Shown: positions 55,256 to 64,000 of the stretch, in pieces
Layout of the letters: every line of letters begins with the position of its first letter
Numbering within the stretch: position 1 is the first letter of the stretch
Source of the DNA: Stenocarpella maydis
Lineage: Eukaryota; Ascomycota; Sordariomycetes; Diaporthales; Diaporthaceae
NCBI GenBank assembly: GCA_002270565.1
Contig: NQMI01000104.1
Location: 109,886 to 173,885 of the forward strand
Direction of reading: 5' to 3'
DNA length: 64,000 bases
The notes under the pieces: model-generated
Database searches by the model: none
What the model saw: the letters and a program-made list of their open reading frames with translations, nothing else
Told to the model about the DNA's origin: nothing
Made by a program: the position numbers and the translations under genes

Positions 55256-56956
55256 CTATCTCCCTTCTTACTTCTTTTATCCTTAAAAGTGCTCTATAAG
55301 TCATTTCCATTTATTAGTATTTTTATTTATACCTTTCTAATCCATTATATCATCTAGAGTTAAGGATTCTTAAGTTTCTAAATCATCCCATTATTCCAAG
55401 AAGGTTAAATAACGTGATTCTTTATTATTTACCATCCTATAGAATGCTATTACCATATAACCTTATTCTTTTTATAAAGTATAAGGCATTAAAAGTTGTA
55501 AAGTCTTAGAGAAGGCTTCCAATTATTATATTAAATGCATTTAGTAGTAGTAGTTAAAGTATAATATCCTGGAACTAAATAACTTAAAGGACCTTTTATA
55601 TATCTTAGCCTAGCATTAAAAACTAAAGAATAAGATTAAAGAGTTAAAGGAGAAGCTTCTTTATTTATGTAAGCAGAAGTATATATAGCGTGAGAGGATA
55701 TCTTAGGCTATTTATTAGGGTCTATTAAATTTAGATAAGTTGGATCGTATGGAAAAGGAGGAGGCTGATGCTGAGTAGAAGCGGATCATCAAGCAATCTA
55801 CTAAGGTCGCTTACTAAAGTTCCACTAAAGAGGCTAGTAGGATAATAGTGCAGGAGGTATAGCTGCATTCTAAGAGTAAAGTAGGAGTTTTTAATTAAAG
55901 TTCCTTAATAGATAATAGTATTAGTTAGTCTAAATTTATAGGTACTGGTAATAAAGGGGGTAAAGGGAATGCACCTATAGGTGGCTTATCTAGTACCTAA
56001 TTCTTATTACTAGGAATGGAATTAGTATTAATATTATCTAACTGGTCCTAATTTCTAGCTATCTCTTAGTCTACTAATTATACTATATCATCCTAATCTT
56101 ATTTTCTTATAACTAGTACTCATTAGGGCGTGAGGTGCAGATACTGGTATTCATTTAGGTAGTTTTTGGGCATAACCAGTATTCAGGATGTTAGTTAGAT
56201 AAGGTGACTGATATTAGTGTGTTTTCTGGGAGGGTTAACTAGTTACTAGCCTTAGCCATTCCCATCATGATTAGTCTCTTATTAGTTGTTTCCCTTATTT
56301 CAACTATAAAGATCAGGGTTTATTGTATAGCTTTATTATAATATTAGTTCGTTATAGTTCATTATGTATAGGGTTCTCAGGCCGCATTCCTAGCTTCTAG
56401 GGCTATTTTATGGTGGTCCGTACATAGTACTTTTTGAGTTCATTGTAATAGTAGGTTAAATTTTGGGCTGATTCCCATATATTTTTACTGGAATCATAGC
56501 CTTTCCATTTAATAAGGTACTCTATTATTCCTTAGTATTATTTTAAATTTATAATATTCTCTACTTTATATTCTTTATTGTATTTATTAACAGTTTCAAT
56601 CTGTATTTCTAGTTTTCTATTTTCTAGTGCTAGTTTAAGAAGTAAGATATAAAAGTTATTATATTATTTTATTCCTTTAGGTAGTAAAAGTTTATAGTTA
56701 GTATCTAATTATTTTCATAAAATTTTAAAGGGGCTAATCTTCTTATAATTAAGCTTATCACTAGGTTGCTTTATCTTAATGTTTTAGTAAAGAAGATAGA
56801 CCTTATCTCCCTTCTTAAGAATTAGTCCCTTTATTCTTTTCTAATTTGCATATTTTACCATTTATTCTTATATAAAAGAGAGTTCTACTTAGATATCCTT
56901 CTGGATTTATCTAATTTATATTGCTTTCTATTCTGCTAATTCCGCTAGGGTGTTAT

Positions 56957-57131
56957 TGTTCCGGGGTCTAGGGGAACCGGCATGTTTCGGAATCCAGAGG
57001 AAAACCAGCCTTGGCATCCCCCCCCCTAAGACTATAAGAAGGGGCCTTCCTGCGTTGCTTTTGAGAAATTTCTGGTCCTAGAGAATCAATCTTTTTATAT
57101 CCTATAAATTTATATCTGTCAGATATATACA
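56957..57131. mobile_element. GC-balanced LTR-like fragment in RIP block
   Basis: A short stretch beginning TGTTCCGGGG and ending near TATATACA, with a C9 run at 57018-57026. It is clearly less AT-mutated than its flanks. TG..CA ends and a TATAAG string fit a younger LTR fragment, but no second copy is in the window. Confidence 0.28.
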
Positions 57132-58394
57132 TGTATACTGTAAAACTATTTCTTATGCCCTCTTTTTCTGCCTCTCCTTTTTAGCACCCTTTATTCCCCT
57201 TATAACTCTTCTATCACGTTAGGGGCTCCTCTTCTTGCCTTTTATGCTCCTCTTGGGGTGATTGCTTGATCAGGGCTCTGGTAGAACGTATGCCTTTTTG
57301 TATATATAGAGGTTTTATCCTCTTGCTCTCCCTCTTAGCCTGTTTTCACTAGTGTCTGCCCTATAAATCAAATATGGGTTTCTTTAGCTAATGAGGTTTC
57401 TTTAACTACTATGAAGTTCCTTAGCTTTTGGGCCTGGATTCTCTATTTTATTTATAAGGTTATTAGCCACTTTAGGGGAGTAAATCTCTATACTTTTAAT
57501 ACCATTTGATTCTAATTAAAGCTACAGTACCCTCTTGCTCTTAATAGAGGATTTTGCTATTATATAAAGGCCAGATTTACCCTCCTGAGTTGCCTATAGT
57601 TGACCTAGTAGCGATAGGAGCAGGTATATATAAGGCTGGTTTAATCTCTATACTAAGCTAACTTTATTACCTCGGCTATATCTTGGACCCCCTCCCGGCA
57701 TATTTAATTCGGTAGTAAAGTATGGAACCTCTAGCCTAGCTATATGTTCCTGGAAAAGCTATTGAGGGATTTGTATCCTCGGGCCTTAGAAATTCATTTT
57801 AATTGGATTTAATAGCATCTAATTAGGGCTTATTTCCTTGGAAGGGATATAAAGGATTAGTATTAAGAAGGTTTAGTGGATCCTAACCGCTTATATTACC
57901 TGAAACTCTCTTACCCTTAGATATAGCACCTGAAGGTTTAGTATGCTAATTCCCTAATATGGGTAAACTAGGTATAATGAAGCTCTAGTTTAACCAATCA
58001 GGCCCCTCTTTAGTTTTCCCTTTTAAGTTATTATTATAATATCTGGTTACCCTATTGAATATTATATCTAAGATATTATTTAATATTATATAATATTGGG
58101 TTGGGTGATAGCAGTGCTAGATGTTGTATGCTTCTGCAGGGAGTTAAAGAGGTTCCTGCCCTACTAACCGCTGTCCTTCTGATTGGTAAGCTCGGAGCTT
58201 CTGCTAGTATTAGCACCCCCTGCGGTTAGGATGGCTGGCATTAGTAGCATAAGGGTATTCCGAATATTTATATTATCCTCTCCTCTGGTTGCTTGCAGTT
58301 GAGTAGCTTCTGCCTACCACTATAGTAAGACTTTATAGTATTTAATTTAATCCTCTATACTGATATTATTCACTCTGATTATACCTAGTTATTC

Positions 58395-58775
58395 CTATAT
58401 GCATCTTAGTGAATTTTAAATAGCACTTAATACCTTTGCTTCTTCTAGATATTCTTAGTAAAGAGAAATATTTAATATCCTTAGATAGCACTTATATCTC
58501 GCCTCTTTAGAAAGCAGCTCTAGTATGGAGAAACATTTAACTTTACTATTACCGCGAGGGACTAATCAGGACCTGTTTGCTCTTATATGCATTTTAGCAG
58601 ACCCTAAATAGCACTTATACTTTTGCCTTCTCCCAAGACCCCTGGTAGAGAGAAACATTTAATACCTTTAGATAGCACTCATACTAGGCCCTCTCCTAAG
58701 AATATAAAGGTGGAGAGAAACATTTGCCTCCATTATTACTGCAAGAGACTAATTAGGACCTATATCCTCTATTTA
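58395..58775. repeat. Degenerate tandem repeat, about 188-bp period
   Basis: The pair of strings TAGCACT at 58421 and 58485 recurs at 58609 and 58673 (shift 188). GCGAGGGACTAATCAGGACC at 58554 matches GCAAGAGACTAATTAGGACC at 58741, differing only by G to A and C to T. A third partial copy may precede 58395. Confidence 0.7.
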
Positions 58776-58949
58776 CCTAATAGAGGATGTTTATTCTGCT
58801 CCCCTATCTACTAGAGATTCTCCCTTTAGGGGAAGGGAGCAGGATATAGATGAGGTAAGGTGGCTCTCATTAAAGAAAGATCCACCTTAAGGATGCTAGT
58901 TTTCTTAGGAATCTACTCCTACCCTATCTGGGACCTCTGATTAGGAGCG

Positions 58950-61460
58950 TTATGCTCCTATACCACCCATTCAGGCGGCTTCTTAGCCTGTTATACCTTT
59001 AATGCCCTTTAGAAACGCTGCCCTTTAGGCCTTGCTATTTATGCTTTAGTTAACTCTATAATTTAATAGAACTAATATTATTAAAGTTGTTAATTCAATA
59101 GAAACTATTGCTAACTAGTTCTAGTATTTATTAGACCAGGTACTTAGCTTATTCCTCCAGGTTTGTGCCACCTTAAGCCTAGTTAATAATGTTCATATGA
59201 TTACTATAGGAGAGCATAATTGGGTTGGTTAGAAGGGCCAGCTAATAGCCCACTACCAAATCCATAATGCTGCCTCTTATGCTAATCCATCCGAGGTAAT
59301 TAATACTATCTAGAGGAATTACCCTGCTAAAGATCTGGAAGCCTAGAAGTACTGGATTGTAACTTATAACTAGGTACTGGATTCTACTAATAACAGTCTG
59401 ATCTCACCAACCTAGCCGTTCTATTGAATCTTGCCGTTAACCCTAAAGAAGATGTTAGCTACCAGAAGTATATCCAATAAGAAGGCTAGAACTTATAACT
59501 AGAGAACTTTTAAGATAAAACTCCTTTCTCTAATTAATAAGGAACTTAAGTACTCCCATTAAGATAAGTATAATAATATAAGAGGGGCTAGTCTTATAAC
59601 TTACTATCCCCCTCCTATTTAGCTTATAAAAATACCTTACCTATAGCCTTAATCTGCCCCAAGGACTATAAAATCATTAGTATAAACCCCCTCTCGCTCT
59701 GATCAGCCGGAATACAAGATTATCTAGAAGAATGTCTGGTTTAATAAAGACTCTTTAATAGATAACTTGGCCTATAAGTTTGCCCAGATGGAGATCAAGT
59801 TTGTAACTAAGAATGACCTTGTAAAAAGCTTGCAGCCTATATTAAATAAATTTGATGTAAATCGAGCGTATATTAATAGGGTGCTTAGCTATAATTAAAG
59901 CTAGGCTTGCTTAGGACTTAATAGCCCTAGTGTAATTACATCCTTAAACTTATTAGAAGCTAATTATAATCAGAAGGATAGTTTTATTAATAGATATTCT
60001 AAAGACTATTAGTGGAATATATTTAAGCTGGCCTATTAATAGAACGGCAAGATTAGAAAGTACTATAGATATAGCACTTTCTCTAATTATGGGGCCTACT
60101 AATACTCCAAATTACTGGAACTCATCAAGCTCGGCCTAGTCTAGTCTCCTAGGTGGGAAAGCAACTTAGTATTCCTTAGCTCTTAAGAGGATATCTATGA
60201 AGGCAGGTCCAACTAGCTTAATCTTATAGCCCTAGCTTTCTATAGGGATATAGAATATTATAGTATTAAGAAGTTTACTAGAGGCTATCTGGAATTTTTA
60301 CTTTTAAAAGGAAGGATAGACTTACCTTGCATTTAGAGATATTAGTCTTTAATTACTAACCGCCTTAAACTTAAGGGCAATATATCTCTTAGGGAACTAA
60401 AGAAGATTTAGGACCTTAATCTAGGAACTAAAGTAAATTCCCTCTCTGCAATATTGATTTCTAGACCTAAACCAGTATTTATTAGTAATGAAACCCAATG
60501 TATGGAAACTTTAGTGCCCTTAATTGCTATAAATGCTGTTAAAAGGAGGAGAACAAATAGAGATAACCCCAATCAGGATATTAATAATGTAATATTTAAT
60601 GCTAAGCTAGACTTAGAACTAGTTATTAACTCTAACTTAAGATTATAAATGATTTCTAATAAAGAGGAGGTAGCGCTAGAAATGTAGCAAGAGACTTCCA
60701 CTATAGCTAGGGATAGGAAAAGTAAAATAAAGGGTAATCTGATTGGTTTAAATAAGACTGAAAAATCAACTAAAGCTAAGCCCAAATAAGGACCCCTAAT
60801 TCCCCAGACCCCTGAAGCTAAGGCTATAAACACTATCCTTGCTACCTTAATCAAAATATTAATTTTAGATATTCTTGCGCTTAGTAAGACTAATGCTATT
60901 CTAATTAAAGAGCTCCTTACTTATAGGGATAATACCTCTCTTGATAAGTAGCCTTTTGAGCTAGTCCTAGATAAAGATATGCCTTAAGCTATAGGTCTAG
61001 GACTTAGTATAGTCTCTGCTTTATCTAAAATTAGATATAAGTAATGCTTAAGCTCTAATCAGATATATATTATTAGGTATAAGGTAAATTCAATATTATC
61101 TTAAACTACTAATATAGTAAACTATAGTTGCTGCGGATCTGCCTACCTAAACATTAGGATTGCTTTAGAGAGCTATAAGATCCTTCCAGCCCTACTAAAT
61201 ATAAGTGCTAAAATAAATCTTCTTCCTTTATCCTATTGCTACTAAAATAAATTATCCTATACTCTACTCCAAGATATAAACTCTATAGTTTATAATAGAG
61301 TATTACTTATACTAATTAAAATAATTAAAGAGTAAGTATATATTAGCTATAATAGAATAAGGGCTATTTTCTTTATTATAAATAATAAAATATATAATAC
61401 TATTTATAATATCCTTTTAGGGATGCCTTTATCTTTAGATATAAATTTAACTTTTAAGTA
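58950..61460 (+). mobile_element. RIP-inactivated retrotransposon gag-protease relic
   Basis: The plus strand reads as broken coding sequence interrupted by TAA/TAG and a few frame changes. A gag-like Lys/Glu/Leu-rich part spans about 59.2-60.9 kb, with an intact 64-codon piece at 60454-60648. At 61198-61218 the translation NISAKIN sits where retropepsins have D-T-G-A-E-I-N; each changed codon differs by one C:G to T:A transition. A downstream stretch reads LLGMPLSLDINLTFK. The element is dead. Reverse transcriptase and integrase were not recognised in the window. Confidence 0.65.
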
Positions 61461-61865
61461 ATTAAGGGGGTTTCTTTTTACATATATTACTCTTAATGGG
61501 TTGCAAGTAATGTATAGGCTAGGGAGGAGGAACTAGAAGCCCTTTTAAATAGCTGCTATTAAAGTAGTCTTCTGTTTAGATAGGTGCACCCTAGAGACCT
61601 ATAACCTGATTCCAACCGGATTTAGAAAAGGGGGCAGATCCCTATTAATGGGATCTATCCCCTAATGCGCCTAAAGAAATTCATCTGTAAGAGGGGAATT
61701 TAGGAGCTAGTGGTACCTTTTTTTTAGGAGGATAACCCTCCTAAAAGTTAATAAACCAGGAGGAAGCTATTAGGGGTAGCTAGATATAATATCTTCCTAG
61801 ATATACTAAATAATATACTCCATCCCACCACCCCTAATCAGGATAATAATAATTAGTACCAAGAC

Positions 61866-61867
61866 NN
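61866..61867. other. Two-base N position at a composition border
   Basis: NN precisely where RIP-mutated sequence meets a GC-balanced island. It may be an assembly join. Confidence 0.9.
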
Positions 61868-61869
61868 TT

Positions 61870-62455
61870 TGTTAAACGGAACCGCTCAGCAGGGCGTTGG
61901 TACTCCGTGCAAGGAGTTACCCTAGACTTCGTTGTAAGGAGTTACCCTAGACTTTCTAGCAAGGAGTTACCCTAGACTTGCGAGTCAGGCGATTTTCGCT
62001 AAGTACGCCCAGTGCGTGCGTGACGCAAGATGAGTTTGGTGGCCGTGAGTCGATTATTTTGGCCTGCATTTGCACCTTAATTCAGACCTCTGCATTACCC
62101 TTATTTCTTACCCAAAAAGTATATGACTTAGTGCATTGGATAGCCTGATTTCTGAAGTTTGTATGTACTTAATTTGGGCATTGCTAGGGCTGTGGTTGGC
62201 TAGTTGCTTGGAACCAAAGATGGTGTGTTGGAAGGGCGAATTTTCCGGCATTTGCAAATTTGCACCAGAGCCGACCGCAGCGTGCCCAGGGGTGAGACGA
62301 CGTCGGAGGGTATATAAGGAGGGCTTACAGAAGCCCAACTTAATTCAATACAAAGTTGTCCAGACCATTGTCAATCGTCCCAATTCGCCTCAGAGCACCA
62401 CACTGCGACCCTGCCGAAACACACGCTGAACTGAATGCTATTCTATAGCACAAAT
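61870..62455. mobile_element. GC-balanced island, solo-LTR candidate
   Basis: Begins TGTTAAACGG and contains three 25-bp repeats (61911-61979) and a TATATAAG string at 62311-62318. A short C-rich stretch follows, and composition returns to AT-rich after about 62455. This resembles a retrotransposon LTR (enhancer-like repeats, TATA, transcript start). The 3' border is not resolved. It shows little RIP, so it is younger than its surroundings or misjoined. Confidence 0.4.
61911..61979. repeat. Three tandem 25-bp repeats
   Basis: The core AAGGAGTTACCCTAGACTT begins at 61911, 61936 and 61961; the last six bases of each unit vary. Confidence 0.92.
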
Positions 62456-63025
62456 TCATCAGAATTTTAAAGACCTTAATAATAGGAGGTAATTGCTCCT
62501 TACTCTTTCCCTTTTCTTCTTAGCTTGGTTAAGGAGGAGAAGATATAGTGATGGTGAAGGTTATCTAATTAGAGAGGCTTAATGGTTTGATGATGAGATT
62601 AATGATTAATAGTTAATAATGCTATTAGGGGGAAGTTAAAGAAAAGGATTAGTAGGGGAAAAGCGACTTTAAATATAAAAAGTTAAAGAGGGGAGCTTTT
62701 ATTAGAAGCATTTAAAGTAATAAAGGTTGCTACCTGGTAGAAAAGGGAAGGAAGTTAAGTGATTTACTAGCTTAAGTGATTCACCTATCTTGAGGCTCCC
62801 CTTCTGATAAAAGCCTATCTTTCTGCTACAACCCCTAACCTAACTACTTCTTCCACAATTACTATACCTCAGCTAATCTCTAATTAGTATAGCATAACTT
62901 GCATCATTAAGACTTAAAAGCTACTACAACTATCAACCTCTACCCTTAAAACTCATTACCTCCCCTCTGTTACCTAATTTCTCCTTGCCTTAGTACCCTT
63001 TTCCCCAGTCTAACTAATTAGAAAG

Positions 63026-64000
63026 ATGTCTTCCTTAAGCCAGCAAATAATAAAGAAAGGTAAGGGAAAGAAGAAGGGATCCCTATTGATTTAGTTTACA
63101 GCCATTAATAATTTAAAAGGCCAAGTCAGCCCTATAAATGATCCCAACGCCCCTATGCCTACTATTGAGTACCTAAACCCTTCTAATTAGGTTGGCCTCG
63201 AAGTATAACTTTCAGTATTACCCTTTATTACGAATTTTAATAATATTAACTCTATATAGCAGCTAAGATTTCCCAACCCATGCGATATCCGCAATTAAGG
63301 AAACTAAGATTATAGAGCTAGTATAGACCTAATAAAAGACCTATTTAAAACTAAAATCCTTGACAACGGGTTAGCACTCTCCCAAGCTTTTAATATATTA
63401 AATCTTTTAGTATAACCGCTATTCTTTTAGAACTAAAAATAGGAGCATAATGATTATATACAGCAGGTAGTAGATATATATTTTAAGGGCATTAATCCCT
63501 ATCCTTAATTTAAAGACCCTCCTAGGTAGAAGAACCTGTTTGGCACTCACTATAATGACTTCTTTATAACCCTTTATGATGCAGAAGGTCTCCTGACTTA
63601 AGAAGCATGCCTGCATATTAATCATATTCTAGAACTTATTAATTAGCAGCTAATTGATTTCAGCAATCTGGTCTTTATGGTGCCCATAACCTATAATATT
63701 AATAGAGAACCCCCTAGATTGTGGAGATACTACTTACTAAAGGATAGCCAGAGGTTCATTATCTAAGTCATGCATACCCCAGGCTATTAGGTATTGAGCA
63801 TCTTTAATAGGGATACCAAATAGCTTAGTATAATCAATACTCATCCTGATTGGAGAACTTATAATAGGATATACTCCCATATAAGGGACTGCATTATATA
63901 CTTTCTTACCCTTAGGCTACCTGAAGGATTCTCAAAATAGATATGTATAGCAATCTAGGTAAAGGTAATACTGTAGCTGGGATTAACTGCTTATGGACTT
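63026..64000 (+). pseudogene. RIP relic of a long coding region, truncated by window end
   Basis: From the ATG at 63026 (MSSLSQQIIKKGKGKKKGS) one frame runs about 325 codons to the window edge. It is interrupted by about 20 stops, all TAA or TAG and none TGA, as expected when CAA and CAG codons are mutated by C to T. Protein-like pieces such as GTHYNDFFITLYDAEGLL and SHIRDCIIYFLTLRLPEGF are visible. I do not recognise the family; a retroelement gag or a repeated host gene are both possible. Confidence 0.6.

Larger units (their letters stand above)
54555..64000. repeat. AT-rich RIP-mutated repeat block
   Basis: From about 54,555 to the window end the sequence becomes strongly AT-rich. It has many TAA and TAG strings and almost no intact frame over 100 codons. 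Diagnostic C:G to T:A differences between repeat copies (58.4-58.8 kb) and at coding motifs (61.2 kb) show RIP. It is interrupted only by short GC-balanced pieces at 55.0-55.25, 56.95-57.1 and 61.87-62.45 kb. It contains transposon relics annotated separately and no intact host gene that I can see. Confidence 0.9.

Noticed and set aside
1..64000. CRISPR arrays, bacterial operons, prophage or a secondary-metabolite cluster
   Set aside because: Spliceosomal introns and fungal gene families throughout; no spaced repeats of CRISPR form; no polyketide or peptide synthetase, terpene cyclase or cluster regulator seen.

Overview
The window reads as a chromosomal segment of a filamentous ascomycete (Pezizomycotina, most likely Sordariomycetes). 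The genes are GC-rich. They carry short introns (about 50-110 bp, one of 306 bp), usually GT..AG and often with a CTAAC-type branch site. A roughly 9.4-kb AT-rich tail (about 54.55-64.0 kb) carries the signature of repeat-induced point mutation (RIP). Gene families that point the same way are a cellobiose dehydrogenase with a CBM1 tail, Pex8 ending in SRL, a 368-residue 3-isopropylmalate dehydrogenase and a fungal DGAT1. Species cannot be named from the sequence alone.

Layout: (1) 0.2-1.2 kb myosin regulatory light chain; (2) 3.2-8.9 kb two J-domain genes in tandem, a TPR/DnaJ co-chaperone and SEC63; (3) 9.5-12.2 kb secreted cellobiose dehydrogenase (minus); (4) 13.7 kb intron-containing tRNA-Arg(TCG); (5) 14.4-17.5 kb isoprenylcysteine methyltransferase (minus), a hexapeptide acetyltransferase (plus) and a TMEM170-like membrane protein (minus); (6) 18.0-22.0 kb PEX8 and a Gly/Ser-rich repeat protein; (7) 22.6-28.1 kb DGAT1 (minus) divergent from the polyadenylation factor PFS2; (8) 29.9-34.4 kb endonuclease G (minus) and a ZIP zinc transporter (plus); (9) 35.2-37.8 kb TFIIIA (minus) divergent from RPB6; (10) 37.8-44.1 kb gene-poor stretch with at most decayed coding pieces; (11) 44.1-45.7 kb Thr-rich GPI-type surface protein; (12) 48.1-54.0 kb a DUF2235 hydrolase (minus), an APH-like kinase (plus) and LEU1 (minus); (13) 54.55-64.0 kb RIP-mutated transposon graveyard.

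Most genes are conserved housekeeping functions (secretion, lipid and prenyl-protein metabolism, transcription, peroxisome import, leucine synthesis). They form no single pathway or biosynthetic cluster. Exon structures were solved by hand from splice signals and protein reading frame. All but three loci join in frame throughout. TFIIIA has one extra base in a C8 run. The acetyltransferase has a one-base phase mismatch at its first intron. The first exon of the myosin light chain is unresolved.

I did not find a clear undescribed system. The most interesting points are: a 93-codon in-frame extension with a membrane helix behind the TGA stop of the TPR/J protein; surface-protein repeats that match exons one to one; a RIP relic running off the right edge with 20 TAA/TAG stops and no TGA; and a GC-balanced island with three 25-bp repeats inside the RIP block.
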